Shown here piece after piece: positions 1 through 12,978 of a stretch of DNA of 64,000 nt. Location: the NCBI GenBank assembly GCA_944548615.1, contig OX155954.1:4293424-4357423 (forward strand), written 5' to 3'. The DNA is from Micropterix aruncella (lineage: Eukaryota; Arthropoda; Insecta; Lepidoptera; Micropterigidae). The translations under genes and the position numbers were made by a program. Within the stretch, counting starts at the first letter, position 1, and each line of letters begins with the position of its first letter. Under the pieces are notes generated by a model, which saw only the letters and a list, made by a program, of their open reading frames with translations, was not told where the DNA came from and searched no databases.

Positions 1-76
1 TGCGTATTTTTTGGAGAACTTAAAATATTGTACGTACTTATTGTACCTATAAAATTATCGTTTCTTTCGTAGACTA

Positions 77-1288
77 GTGCATATAATCATAATGCCTGTA
101 ATCGACGATCTCAATTTCGCAGTGCAGTCTACTTTGAAGAAAATAATTAGAATTGAAGACACGGCTCTAAAGTGTGAAAATGAACCGGCAAACGAAAAAT
201 TAAAAAACCTTTTAAAGGTTATGTCGGATAGAATGGATGATTTGCTGGATAATTTCTCCGAAAATATAGGGAAGATTGCCGCATATAATGCAAAACAATC
301 CCCACGTATCGAGAAGGATATGCAACGGGAAATTGAAGAATTTGAAGCACATTTTTATAATGCAAAATCTATCGTTACCTTTTTGTTTCCTAGCAAGGAT
401 AAAAATGAACCTCAACCCTCCACGAGCGTTAGTGCTAAAACCGAGTTTTAGCCTTCGATAGGTATATCACTTCCGAAGATTCAGTTATCAGAATTTGATG
501 GAAACATGAAACAATGGTCGAATTTCGCGGATTTGTACACAGCTACCGTGCACTTGAATCCTCAATTATCGGATGTGCAGAAGCATATGTACCTACGCTC
601 ATTGTTAAGGGGAGAAGCTCTTTCTATTATATCTAGTCTACCACTGTCGGGTGCTAATTATAATATCGCATGGAATGCTGTTTGTAATCGCTATAGCGAT
701 TCGAACCTACTTACAAATGCTTATTTGGAAGCATTGATGGAATCTCCGAATTGTAAACGGGATTTCGCGTCATGTCGTACATTCGCCACCACTATTATGG
801 AAAATCTTGGAGCTCTCCAAGTTCTCGGCCATGATACAAAAGGGTGGGCGGCACTGCTAATCTTCATGCTGAGAAAGAAGTTAAATCCAGATCTGAGGGA
901 GAGATGGGAGAAATACATTATTTCGGTCGCCACTCCAGCAATCGACGATCTTGTTAACTTCTTAAATAGCGAAGCAAGAGTATTGGAAGCGGCGCAGCCA
1001 GATTCAAACATCAAGCCGTATAGCAAAGGGCATGAAAAACCAATGGTCAGAAGCACTAAACCAATAAGAAGTGCTACAGCACTAATGGTCAGCACGAACC
1101 CATCACAAAAGGCTTCTTGTCTGGAATGTGGCGCTCAGCATTTTATTTACCAGTGTCACATATTTAGTAAGAAGAAACCATTTGAAAAACTTCGTTTAGT
1201 CAAGCGACATCGTCTTTGCTTGAATTGTCTGGGAGCAGGTCATTATCTGAAAGACTGCCCTATCAAAAGTACTTGCAAACATTGTTAA
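77..1288 (+). pseudogene. gag: BEL/Pao gag, broken by one stop codon
   Basis: Capsid/nucleocapsid polyprotein of the element. The frame that opens at 77 meets a TAG at 449-451 and then continues in the same frame from 452 to the TAA at 1288, so a single nonsense codon splits it. The N-terminal part is charged and probably helical. The central part (about 480-1000) resembles the DUF1759 Gag core. Two zinc-knuckle-like clusters follow at about 1120-1260: CLECGAQHFIYQC and CLNCLGAGHYLKDC. Just after a further Cys/His pair the frame is lost (about 1285), and the next frame carries on with the protease region. Element identity is firm; the exact original start is inferred. Confidence 0.88.
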
Positions 1289-2262
1289 ACCGCCATCATT
1301 CCTTGTTACATTTTGGTGATAAGAATAATAGTGATGGAGCTCCTGCTAATCGAGGAGTTGAACCAATTCACACGGTTGAACAATCTGGCACATCTTCGGA
1401 TCCAGGAAGATCCAGAGATACAACAATATCATCGTTACAAACTAATACCACTCTCTCACACGGATCGATTCTACTAGCGACAGCACAAGCGTTTGTATCG
1501 GATCGGCAAGGACAATATCACAAAGTGAGAGTACTCATCGATAGTGCTAGTGAAGGAACCTTCATTACTAGCTCCATAGCCCAAAAACTAGGATTGCCAG
1601 TCGAGAATACCAATGTGCCAATATTTGGAATGGCACAGACGAATATTGGTGTCTCAAAGGGGATGGTAACTTGTTGCTTCAAGCCAGCGGGCAATGTTGA
1701 GCTACAAATTCAGGCACTTGTGGTAGATCGAATCGCAAGATGCCCATCGATTTCTGTGAACCATCAAGCTTGGACTCATATCGGAGGCCTACAGCTGGCC
1801 GATCCCGAATACTGCCATTCACAAATGGTAGATATTTTGTTAGGCGCAGAATGGTACAATACGGTAATCATCGGAGCTCTAATCACAGGTCCAAGTGGCT
1901 CTCCGAGTGCAATTGAAAGCATTTGGGGTTACTGTCTAATTGGCAGAGCTCAACAGAAAGTACCACACGTGCAGGCCTTCTGCACAGGTTTGGACAGTAA
2001 ACTAGACCTGCTCGTTCGTTCGTTTTGGGAAGTGGAAGAACCGCCAACTACTTCACATTTCATGAGTCCTGAAGAGGAGGAATGTGAACGTCATTACCAG
2101 TCTACAGTAAGGCGATCACCAAGTGGAAGGTACATTGTCGAGTTACCTTTCAAGACCTCAGCACCAGCATTGGGTGATAGTCGTCAAGCTGCATTGCGTC
2201 GATTCCTCTTACTGGAGCGTCGTTTGGAAAAAAACTCCAGAACTGCGAATGCACTACAATGA
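1216..2262 (+). pseudogene. pol: BEL/Pao pol N-terminal part with aspartic protease
   Basis: This frame overlaps the end of gag and picks up where gag loses its frame. Homologous sequence really begins near 1285; the first residues are an out-of-frame artefact. A retropepsin-like motif, VLIDSASEGTF, lies at about 1531-1563, where the aspartate of the D-S/T-G/A triad would act; this matches the DUF1758 protease placed between gag and RT in BEL/Pao. The C-terminal part (about 2040-2230) matches the usual linker before RT. The frame is lost in an A7 run at 2228-2234, and the RT frame continues without a gap, so a homopolymer indel is the likely cause. Confidence 0.85.
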
Positions 2263-3778
2263 CTTTATGACAGATTATCTAAATCAAGGTAATATGGTTG
2301 CATCGTCAGCAAGAACCTCTATGGAAGGGGCAAGGTATTATATACCACACCATTGTATCTACAAAACAAATCCAGTCATCAGCAAATTTCGTGTTGTATT
2401 TGATGCATCGATAACAACTGTGAATGGCCCATCGTTAAACCAAATTTTACATGTTGGACCTTCACTACAACAGTCAATATACAATCTCCTTATAACATTT
2501 CGGTTTTTTGGAGTAGTATTAGTAGCAGACATTCGCCAAATGTATAGGAATATCGTTGTAGCAGGAAAACATCAGTCGTATCAAAGAATATTCTGGAGAT
2601 GGGACCGTCCTGATCCTATTCAAGAATACTGTCTGACAACAGTAACATACGGGGTCGCATCCGCACCCTATTTAGCTATTCGCACCCTGAGACAATTAGT
2701 ACAGGATGAAGGATCATCATATCCAGCGGCATCAGCAGCTATAATGTCTTCAACATACATGGATGATATTATAACATCTACACCTACGGTAGAAGACGCA
2801 ATATCGCTACAAACAGAACTTATTGCGTTAATGGATCGCGCTGGATTTTCGTTACGGAAATTGTCAAGTAACAGAATCGAACTGTTGCAGTCATTACCAC
2901 CAGAATATTGTTCTCTACCAGTCAAGGAATGGGCATTTGATGAAACGTCAGAATCTTTCACAAAAATATTGGGATTGATCTGGTTGCCAAAATCGGACAC
3001 ATTTACCTACAAGGTAAACATTGTTCCTGAACCAATCACCAAAAGAGGGATTTTGTCAGAAGTTGCTCGTTTGTATGATCCACTGGGTTTCCTTTCGCCG
3101 GTTACCTTTTATGGAAAGTGGATTATTCAGCACCTATGGCAATTAGGAGTATCGTGGGATGAAGAGCTACCCTCAGAAGTGGTGGCCAAATGGACTCAGT
3201 TCAGGAATGAATTGCCAGAATTGGCTAGGTTTCAACTGCAAAGGAACTTAAAATTGGACTCAGCTATAAAGGTGGAATTGCATAGTTTTGCTGATAGTTC
3301 TGAAAAGGGATATGCTGGAGTCGTCTACCTGAGAACCGAGGAGCCCGATAGGAAAGTAGTTGTCTCCCTAATCATGGCAAAATCTAAAGTCGCCCCACTG
3401 AAACGCGTATCTTTGCCAAAATTGGAATTGTGTGCAACGCTATTGGCAACTAAGTTAGTTTGTCATGCATTAAACTTAATGCAACCACACCACACCATAT
3501 CAAGGGTGAATGTATGGACAGACTCAACAGTAGCATTGGGATGGATTCAGTCTTCGCCACATAGATGGAAGACATATATTGCTAATAGAGTTAGTCAAAT
3601 TCAATCGTCACTTTCGCCAGAACATTTTCGATATGTTCCATCTGCTCATAACCCAGCCGATTTTGCGTCTAGAGGATTACTACCAATGGAGCTGATTGAG
3701 CATCCATTGTGGAAATCGGGTCCTGAATGGCTCAAAGGAGCAGCGGAAAATTGGCCAATGAAGGGCTCAGTCTTATAA
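2123..3778 (+). pseudogene. pol: BEL/Pao reverse transcriptase and RNase H
   Basis: Homologous sequence starts near 2230, after the A7 frameshift, and runs to the TAA at 3776-3778. The RT palm motif YMDD is encoded at 2756-2767; FRVVFDAS and the catalytic aspartate in VADIRQMY lie upstream. RNase H follows, with FADSSEKGYAGVVY at about 3285, ELCATLLATKL at about 3426 and WTDSTVALGWI at about 3516, and an HNPAD motif near 3650. After the TAA the same frame stays readable to about 3960, so this stop is a simple nonsense mutation. The RT catalytic residues look intact, but the gene is isolated from the rest of pol. Confidence 0.92.
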
Positions 3779-3983
3779 AAGGAAACTGAGGAAGCGGTTC
3801 ACCTAGAAGACCGAGTAATATCGTTAATGTCACAACCTCAACCAAGTAATGATCAAGAAGTAAATTTCATCGAAAACGTGTTAAATAGAACTTCGTCGTT
3901 AACACGTTTTCAAATATATCGTCGGTTATTGTCTTCGTTTCATCCACAATATACGCCAGAGTGAAAATCGTCGCTCTGGACAA

Positions 3984-4845
3984 TTGTCCGCTAAAGAATT
4001 GGCGCTGGCCCTCGAAATTGGAGTTCGTTGGGTGCAGTCAACAGAATTTAGAACGCTCATTAGTGACTTACAAGCTCGAAAACAGCCAGCTCCTCAATTT
4101 CGTAAACTCAATCCATTTCTAGATGACCATCAACTAGTGAGAGTTGGTGGACGTTTACGAAATGCTTCAATCGCATATGCAAGGAAGCATCCACTTCTAC
4201 TACCTAGAAGGCATACATTTACGTCGATGATCGTGGACTTTTATCATTTGTTCTACCTGCATCCGGGTCCACAGAATCTACACTGCGTCATTCAGACCCA
4301 GTTTTGGATAATGTCGGGTCGTGATGTAATTCGACGTAGAGTAAGCAAATGTGTAAAATGCTTTCGAACGAATCCGACGTCATTAAGTCCGTTCATGGGA
4401 AATCTGCCCGCAAATCTGCCCGAGGTTGAAATCAACCAAACCTTTCGGAATCTCTGGACTAGATTACGGAGGTCCCTTTAATGTCACACTCGGACGATTG
4501 AGAAATGCTCGGAAGTACAAGGCTTACATATGCCTATTTGTTTGTTTTTCGAGTCGTGCTATTCACTTGGAGCTAGTGTCGGAACTCTCTACAGATGCCT
4601 TTCTAGCGGCATTAAGAAAGTTCATAGCTCGAAGGGGAACCATCCAGAAGATATACAGCGACAATGGTACTAACTTCGTGGGAGCTCGTCGTAAACTCTC
4701 AGAATGGGCCGAAATCGTGTCGTCAGAGCGTCATAACCAGCAAATATTTGAAAGTTTGGCAGAACAAGAAATCGAATGGCATTTCAATCCAGCATCTGGA
4801 CCCCATTTTGCAGGTCTTGCTGAAGCAGGCATAAAGTTTATTTAA
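3984..4845 (+). pseudogene. pol: BEL/Pao integrase, frameshifted and truncated
   Basis: Two frames, 3984-4481 and about 4440-4845, together cover an integrase. The first has the H2C2 zinc-binding segment (histidines at about 4245-4265, CVKC at about 4350). The frame shifts near 4440. The second carries the core, with aspartate in GLDYGGPF (about 4463), aspartate in SDNGTNF (about 4660) and glutamate in AGLAEAGIK (about 4820), so the D,D-35-E triad is recognisable. The C-terminal DNA-binding part is missing: the frame runs straight into the satellite and stops. Confidence 0.9.
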
Positions 4846-7559
4846 AATAAAATTAGTAAAAGCTACTTAAAAAGTAGCGAAGGAAATCCCAGCTTGTATT
4901 GGGAAATGCTTATGTTTGAATGAGATATACTTACGGATGTGCACGACTTTCGACGGTGCAATGTAAGTTTAAAGGTCCTTTTGCAGTCGACTAACGATCA
5001 CTATTCATCCATATATCTCATAAATAGGGCTTATCCTTATGCAACACAAAATGCCTTCAATTGAGACGAATTAAGCGAAAAAATAAAAAAATTAACTATT
5101 GATCACTTTGGCAAAGCCGTTTTCCAAATGAAAGTGACATTACGAAATATATCAAATTTCGAATGCCACCAACATTTAAAATATGATACAATTGGCTGAG
5201 TTTGTTATCAACGAGCCATTAAATCGAAATAAAAATAAAAAACCTCCATATGCTCAATGAAATGAAAGAAGAAACTTCAATCTTAATTTCTGGCAGAGGA
5301 GTTTATAATAAAGATTGTATAATGTTATCAAAATAGGGTAAACCTATAAAAAATTGTATAATATTAAAAAATTGTAAAGAAATATTGTAGAAAAGAGTAT
5401 TATATTGTTATATTTGATAAGGTTTGTAAAGAAATCCGTTTATAGGATGATGTTTTTATTTAAAATAAAATTAGTAAAAGCTACTTAAAAAGTAGCGAAG
5501 GAAATCCCAGCTTGTATTGGGAAATGCTTATGTTTGAATGAGATATACTTACGAATGTGCACGACTTTCGACGGTGCAATGTAAGTTTAAAGGTCCTTTT
5601 GCAGTCGACTAACGATCACTATTCATCCATATATCTCATAAATAGGGCTTATCCTTATGCAACACAAAATGCCTTCAATTGAGACGAATTAAGCGAAAAA
5701 ATAAAAAAAATAACTATTGATCACTTCGGCAAAGCCGTTTTCCAAATGAAAGTGACATTACGAAATATATCAAATTTCGAATGCCACCAACATTTAAAAT
5801 ATGATACAATTGGCTGAGTTTGTTATCAACGAGCCATTAAATCGAAATAAAAATAAAAAAACCTCCATATGCTCAATGAAATGAAAGAAGAAACTTCAAT
5901 CTTAATTTCTGGCAGAGGAGTTTATAATAAAGATTGTATAATGTTATCAAAATAGGGTAAACCTATAAAAAATTGTATAATATTAAAAAATTGTAAAGAA
6001 ATATTGTAGAAAACAGTATAATATTGTTATATTTGATAAGGTTTGTAAAGAAATCCGTTTATAGGATGATGTTTTTATTTAAAATAAAATTAGTAAAAGC
6101 TACTTAAAAAGTAGCGAAGGAAATCCCAGCTTGTATTGGGAAATGCTTATGTTTGAATGAGATATACTTACGGATGTGCACGACTTTCGACGGTGCAATG
6201 TAAGTTTAAAGGTCCTTTTGCAGTCGACTAATGATCACTATTCATCCATATATCTCATAAATAGGGCTTATCCTTATGCAACACAAAATGCCTTCAATTG
6301 AGACGAATTAAGCGAAAAAATAAAAAAATTAACTATCGATCACTTCGGCAAAGCCGTTTTCCAAATGAAAGTGACATTACGAAATATATCAAATTTCGAA
6401 TGCCACCAACATTTAAAATATGATACAATTGGCTGAGTTTGTTATCAACGAGCCATTAAATCGAAATAAAAATAAAAAAACCTCCATATGCTCAATGAAA
6501 TGAAAGAAGAAACTTCAATCTTAATTTCTGGCAGAGGAGTTTATAATAAAGATTGTATAATGTTATCAAAATACGGTAAACCTATAAAAAATTGTATAAT
6601 ATTAAAAAATTGTAAAGAAATATTGTAGAAAACAGTATAATATTGTTATATTTGATAAGGTTTGTAAAGAAATCCGTTTATAGGATGATGTTTTTATTTT
6701 AAATAAAATTAGTAAAAGCTACTTAAAAAGTAGCGAAGGAAATCCCAGCTTGTATTGGGAAATGCTTATGTTTGAATGAGATATACTTACGGATGTGCAC
6801 GACTTTCGACGGTGCAATGTAAGTTTAAAGGTCCTTTTGCAGTCGACTAACGATCACTATTCATCCATATATCTCATAAATAGGGCTTATCCTTATGCAA
6901 CACAAAATGCCTTCAATTGAGACGAATTAAGCGAAAAAATAAAAAAATTAACTATTGATCACTTCGGCAAAGCCGTTTTCCAAATGAAAGTGACATTACG
7001 AAATATATCAAATTTCGAATGCCACCAACATTTAAAATATGATACAATTGGCTGAGTTTGTTATCAACGAGCCATTAAATCGAAATAAAAATAAAAAACC
7101 TCCATATGCTCAATGAAATGAAAGAAGAAACTTCAATCTTAATTTCTGGCAGAGGAGTTTATAATAAAGATTGTATAATGTTATCAAAATAGGGTAAACC
7201 TATAAAAAAATGTATAATATTAAAAAAATTGTAAAGAAATATTGTAGAAAACAGTATAACATTGTTATATTTGATAAGGGTTGTAAAGAAATCCGTTTAT
7301 AGGATGATGTTTTTATTTAAAATAAAATTAGTAAAAGCTACTTAAAAAGTAGCGAAGGAAATCCCAGCTTGTATTGGGAAATGCTTATGTTTGAATGAGA
7401 TATACTTACGGATGTGCACGACTTTCGACGGTGCAATGTAAGTTTAAATGTCCTTTTGCAGTCGACTAACGATCACTATTCATCCATATATCTCATAAAT
7501 AGGGCTTATCCTTATGCAACACAAAATGCCTTCAATTGAGACGAATTAAGCGAAAAAAA
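4842..7559. repeat. Satellite array, 618-619 bp unit, 4.4 copies
   Basis: The landmark GCTACTTAAAAAGTAGC occurs at 4862, 5480, 6099, 6718 and 7337, spacings of 618, 619, 619 and 619. Units differ by only a few substitutions and 1-base indels by eye, so the array is young or homogenised. Each unit holds a perfect 7 bp stem (GCTACTT/AAGTAGC) and a short TCCCA/TGGGA stem a few bases later. No unit has a long ORF. The array begins inside the BEL integrase and its fifth unit breaks off after about 240 bp in a long (AT)n tract. No RNA gene or ribozyme core was recognised in the unit. Confidence 0.95.
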
Positions 7560-7789
<230 letters not shown>

Positions 7790-7791
<2 letters not shown>

Positions 7792-9109
7792 AGAACTTAT
7801 GAATGTACTATATATATATATATACACGTACCGAATGGGTATACGTCTACTATAATGAATCGCTTGGCTATAGATATGGGTGCCAACTTTATCGAAACCT
7901 GCAGTCGATTTATTTTAAGGGGTTTTATTTACAGCTCTGACTTCCCAGTCTTTAGTTGCAGTCAGTGCAAAGTTATCGTCATAGAATGAAATGACCTTAT
8001 TTCCAACCCACTTTTGGGCGAATTGGCAAAGTGTATAAATCGACGTATATATGATATTAAGAAGTAAACCTTTATCAATCGCGATATTTCTGTGCATTCT
8101 TGAGCTTTGTGAGCTAATTTCAAGTTTTCAGTGACTCGATTTGAAAACAGTACACGTTTCTATACCGTAAACAAAAATACATTCAGCTATCTAACGGTTC
8201 TAACACTCGGAAACCGCCCTATGATGCTATCTGGTCACGTACAAAGATCGCGGGAGGATAGCCGGGCAAATTGATACACGTTTATGGGTCAAGAGCTTGG
8301 ACGAAACAATGGCCTCGTCATTGCCACAATCTTCCCTGATCTTCACCTCCGGCTGGATAATACACCCTGTGCTTACGATACAACTTCGTATTTCTGTTTG
8401 CTCTTACCCTTAATGTACTCGTATTTTTATACGTAGGCAGTCTCCAGAGGGGTCCATAACAGAAGCACCAAATTGTAATAACAGCGTGTCAGTCCTGTGC
8501 CGGATATATTTTATTTTATTTATTTATATAAAGCAATTCACAAATAATGTGACTAGATTAGTTAATGCACAGAAAAATATATACAATTATTATAAGGTCG
8601 ATCTACCAATCTACGATCACTATAACCTCGTACGCGCCAAAAATTCGAAGTTGCGTTTTTTATTGTTATTGGTGTAAAGTCACGGTCCGGATTGTTCTGT
8701 CCATGTCAAGAGGCCTCAAGTTGCTTAGTTTTCCTGTAATTGTCATTGAAGTGGCGTCTCGTAGGCATGAATTGATGATTTCTTCCGGTGATACCTCTTA
8801 CGTGCATCGTAGTGATTCCTCGCCAACAACTTAACTGTTTGGCAGTTCTACTCGGTAGTACAGTAAACTGATATATTTTATTTCGTGAACGAAGTTATTC
8901 AGTTTTTTCCATGCCCTGAAAAGTTTGCTTGTTGAGGTGTTCGAGGTCTTATTATATAGAGCGACTATATGATGTTTAATGTCCCAATTAAGCAAATGTT
9001 TTGCTTGGGCGAACATTCTATACATAAACAGTTACTTTAAAAGAACTCAACACTTAAGAGCAATTTTACATAATGCAATGTTAAGAAGTAAATATATTAA
9101 AAGGAATTT
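7790..9109. other. Non-coding, no gene seen
   Basis: A second short (TA)n lies at 7808-7824. I see no ORF with family features, no tRNA and no clear repeat boundary. The short frames at 8486-8834 lack codon bias and domain motifs. Confidence 0.5.
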
Positions 9110-9431
9110 TAAAGAAATATTTGTGGTTTATGTGTTTATTCATATAGATACATATATATATTCGAGATGTACTCAATTTGAGCTTTCATTTAATACAAAA
9201 CACAATATATTTAAGTTAATTTATTGACATTTGGACATTTGGACATTCAGACAACTATTTACTTGACATTTTGACAGTTAAGGTACCCCATGACACTCGG
9301 AATGACATAACTCTACATACATTTCAATCGGATTGAGCGTTGAGAAGTATTAGTGGAATAAAATAACGGAAAACATACATAGTTGAACCCTGAACACATT
9401 ACACTCTTTTTTGTTGGGCAGTCTTGTAAAA
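9110..9431 (+). repeat. Dispersed repeat family M, copy 1
   Basis: About 320 bp sharing an ordered set of blocks with 27560-27945 (inverted), 44840-45180 and 60690-61052: TTGTGGTTTATG at the left, TTATTGACATTTGGACATTT in the middle, and ATACATAG(A/T)TGAACCCTGAACAC plus a GGGCAGTC(G/T)TGTAAAA end. No coding capacity and no convincing terminal inverted repeat. Class unknown; possibly a non-autonomous Helitron or MITE. Confidence 0.75.
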
Positions 9432-10789
9432 ATTAAAAAAATGGATATTAGAACAATGAAGAATTCAAAGGCACATCTCATCAACCACATTTTTTTATCA
9501 ATAAAAAAAAGAACAGTTCAAATTAGTCGTAAATCTAAAATAATCCACGTCAATGCATGTAAAAAAAGAGAAGTAAAAAATAGTCGTAAATAATAAAAAT
9601 ATCAAATATAATAAAAAATAGTAAAATTAAAATAATAATGATGGCAAAAAATCATTATACTGAGAGTTGTATGATTCATTATACTGAATTCATTATACTG
9701 TCACAAATTTATTTTACAGCGTAATTCATTAATAATAATCATAATAAAATTAAATAAAATTAAAAAACAAAAATACATATTATATCGCTAGTACAAATAT
9801 TAAAGAAATTGTTGAGAAAACGGAAAATATAAAGAAGATTACAAGAGTAAAAAAACAAAATAATAAATAAATAGGTTTAATAACAAAAAATAGGAAAACC
9901 AGAACTTTCGTGGCACTGAAAATAGGATTATCGAAAAAAAAAATACACATTACGTGAATATTTATTTTTCTTGATATTATATTGAAGGCATACATAAGAA
10001 TATACAAAGGTTTTAAAATTTAAGCATCTTCTATTCTATATGCGGATATATATGAATTTTTATATGAGTTAGGTATTATAGGTAAGCCAAAGAAATAATG
10101 TTATTAATTAATGAGTTTCACTAAGGAACATAGCGAATAAGTAAATTTGTCAATCTGTTACGATAACAGGGAATTGTGAGAAATGTAATATTACGCATAC
10201 CACAAATGTACCCTCATAATTCGGACATACGTTACTACAAATGTACCCCTGAAATTCGGACAATATAGATATTTCTATTTCTATATAAAAACATTTTTTT
10301 AAATAGTTGTCAGTAAAAATAAAATTTGGACGCTGACAGTTAAAATTACCCAAATTTCAATCTATAAGCCGCGGTCAGATTTCCATCTATGTTTCACGAC
10401 AAAATTGCGACTCAAAGAAATTTCTCATTTGTGACATACCTACTCAAAACTTATAAATAAATAAACGTTATAAAATAAATATACTTCATATTTTCATGCT
10501 AAGCGCACTCTTCATTTTATTTATTAATAAATTGGGCGGGACACTAGTAAAATATATTTTTATAATATTATGTCCCAAAAGAGAGAATATAATATGTCAA
10601 ATTTGACATAATATTTTTTCTTAATAAAACTTCTTTTATAATTTGCAGAAAATACATTCAGGTACATATTCAGTGTAGTACATTCAGCACATTTAGTGTG
10701 AAATACATTCAGGTACATATTCAATGTGGTACATTCAGCACATTCAGTGTGAAAATACATTCAGGTACATATTACACGAATCATAATAA
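9432..10789. other. A/T-rich non-coding region with a minisatellite
   Basis: Very A/T-rich. It includes near-duplicate blocks around ACAAATGTACCC at about 10201 and 10237 and a 51-52 bp minisatellite at 10651-10771. No gene is supported. Confidence 0.5.
10651..10771. repeat. Minisatellite, 51-52 bp unit, about 2.4 copies
   Basis: AATACATTCAGGTACATATT recurs at 10651, 10702 and 10754, each followed by a CATTCAGCACATT-type block in the first two units. Confidence 0.85.
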
Positions 10790-11310
10790 TAAACCTTTAT
10801 TGGCACTTAAAAAAATAAAAATCCAAAAAATACTAAATAGCGAAATCTTATAACTAACCTAATCACAGTGCATTGGTACATGCCCGCGTTGTAGAAATAA
10901 AAAAAATAAAGAAATAAGTTTTTCCGCATAAACTACAAACTACTTTTTGTATGTAAGAATGCCCGAAGAGAGGAAATTAGGAGAGGAATGTGGGAAAAAG
11001 GGAATAACTCGTTGCTTCTTAGAAAATTACTAGTTTTGACGTGTCTTGAATGATTCTAACGAAGACGACTCTCGTATATTTACTGGGAGATCGTTCCAGA
11101 GTCTTGAACCATGGACACAGGCAGAGTAGAAGTAGAAGTCAGTATGACAAGGAATTACGAGACCGTGGGAACTTAATGGTTCGAAAATCTCTCAGAGATA
11201 TGATGGAGTTGATTGGGAAAGTACACGATAGAGGGGAGCAAGTATATGAACATTTCTCCTTTGGCGTACTGGCAACCACTAAATTATTAATTCACCAAAA
11301 AATATAAAAT
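10790..11310 (-). mobile_element. LINE 3' fragment, minus strand (family L, copy 1)
   Basis: This segment aligns by eye with 45830-46329 plus 48072-48240: both share TGGTACATGC(C/A)CGCGTTG, CTGGGAGATCGTTCCAGAG, CCATGGACACAG and GTACACGATAGAGG. On the minus strand the matched region resembles the degenerate C-terminal end of a LINE RT ORF, followed by a 3' end reading AAGTGCCAATAAAG. No frame is intact. It is the uninterrupted reference showing that copy 2 has been split by later insertions. Confidence 0.65.
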
Positions 11311-12079
11311 CGAAACAGGGGCTTAGTCAAGATCGAATTTTACCAGTGGCAAATTGTATTTCAGAAACAGAACTTTTTCGGCCTTCTCTCCATGCAACTT
11401 GCTTCTTTTAGTCTCATATTTGACCATATCAACTACAAAGTTGTTCACTCGGAACGCTGCACATTCGACCGGCTAGAACAAGTCAGGTGGACAAAATTGG
11501 ATTTTCATATGAAACGAAATAATTAGTAGAAAGGAATAAGCGATAGATATAATGAATATAGCTAGCTAGAATGGATTCCAAGTAAAGTTTATATAGTGCA
11601 ACCGCACTATAGATAATATCATTTAATTGAAATAATTTTAATGTGTCATGGTCCTATTGACTATAATAGTTTTTTAATTACTTTGGCATTTTTAGATAGT
11701 TTTATATGGTTTTTTTTAATGTTTTAGTTATTTCATTCTAAAATCAGTTTTACTTTTTATTTGATATGATTCTGATAATTTATTGTTATTTTTAAATTAT
11801 TTTGTTCAGTTATGATACTGAACCTATTAAATTTACCGTTTGTCTTTAAAATATGCATATACTAAAAGTTGTATTTATACAAAAAGCTTGTAAGAACTTC
11901 CTGTTACTTAGATTAGTTTTAAATATAATACTATGATGCCTATAGCGACTCTGAGCGAGGCGCTACAGGCATCACGTTCACGGACGATATGTATCTCCTG
12001 GCCCTCTCAAATACTAATAATGGTATACTCCTAGATACCTGCTGCGCCGCTCTTTCTAATGCTACTAATCTTCTATATT
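11311..12079. other. A/T-rich non-coding region, one short hairpin
   Basis: No gene seen. A hairpin at 11934-11974 (14 bp arms TGATGCCTATAGCG and CGCTACAGGCATCA, one mismatch) lies about 100 bp before the next LINE fragment. Confidence 0.5.
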
Positions 12080-12978
12080 TGTTCCTCATTTTCATTAATG
12101 ATTTACCTAAATTTGTAAAATATATTCACTGCTCACTATTTGCTGATGACTTGAAAAAATTTCATCAAATAACAGATGCTCGAGAAGCGGAAATATTACA
12201 GCAAGATATAGATGCACTTTCAAGATGGGGCTCTGTCAATGACATCGAATTCAACACTAACAAGTGCTCTGTTTTAGCCATCACTAAGAAGAAAACACCT
12301 TGCTTTTCCCCATACACAGTAAACGGGTCAATTTTAAAAAGGTCAACTGAGGTGAGGGACCTGGGAATTACATTTGATACGCAGTTGAATTTCCATACAC
12401 ACATTACAAATATTTGCAATCGTGCTAGCAAAATGGTCGGTTTTGTTATTCGCATATGCAAAGAGTTTAATAATATTCATGTAATGTTTCTACTTTATAA
12501 TTGTTTAGTCCGTAGCATACTTGAATATAACTCGGTCATCTGGTGTACAAGTGAAAACAAATACATTCAGATGGTAGAGCGTATTCAAAGAAAATTTTCA
12601 AGATATATTTATTACAGAAAATACAATATTTATCCATACTTATTTCCGTCCGATTTTGTGCTAGGAATGGTAGAATACAACAGTCTTGAAACGCGTCGAT
12701 ATATTTCACTAATTATATTTGCATATAAATTAATTCAAGGAACTATTTATTTGCCAGAGATACTATGTAAGTTTGAATTGTACGTACCGGTAAATTACAC
12801 AGCGAGGAGATCGCATCTATTGTTTAATGTGCCGTACCACCGTACAAATATTTTTGTAGACAGGCCAGTGGGAAGGGTTATAGCTCTTCTTAATTCCTTA
12901 CCGACAGAAATAGATATCTTTTGTATATCCCTTTGGCAGCTAAAAAGGCAACTCCCTGCTATCTCATGTTTATCATAA
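11989..12978 (+). pseudogene. Truncated LINE ORF2, RT thumb and C-terminus
   Basis: A 329-residue frame of which about residues 31-329 match a LINE reverse transcriptase. FADD at about residues 52-55 is the metal-binding palm motif. The upstream fingers and palm and the endonuclease are gone, so the product cannot prime or copy RNA. The ATG at 11989 lies in flanking sequence and is a chance start. Confidence 0.8.

Larger units (their letters stand above)
1..4851 (+). mobile_element. BEL/Pao LTR retrotransposon remnant, 3'-truncated
   Basis: Gag with a DUF1759-like core and zinc knuckles, a DUF1758-like protease, RT with YMDD, RNase H, an H2C2 zinc-binding segment and an integrase core follow in the order typical of BEL/Pao elements. 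The sequence is cut after the third catalytic residue of the integrase, where a satellite array starts, so the pol end and the 3' LTR are missing. The 5' LTR lies outside the window or is absent; bases 1-76 look like leader. I count at least six lesions: an in-frame TAG at 449-451, frameshifts near 1285, 2230, 3958 and 4440, and a TAA at 3776-3778. It cannot be autonomous. Confidence 0.93.

Noticed and set aside
4862..7360. Possible small RNA gene or ribozyme in the satellite unit (an ATACTTAC motif like the U1 5' end, and several small stems)
   Set aside because: Nothing after the motif resembles U1; no hammerhead core (CTGATGA with GAAAC) and no Pol III box pair was seen.
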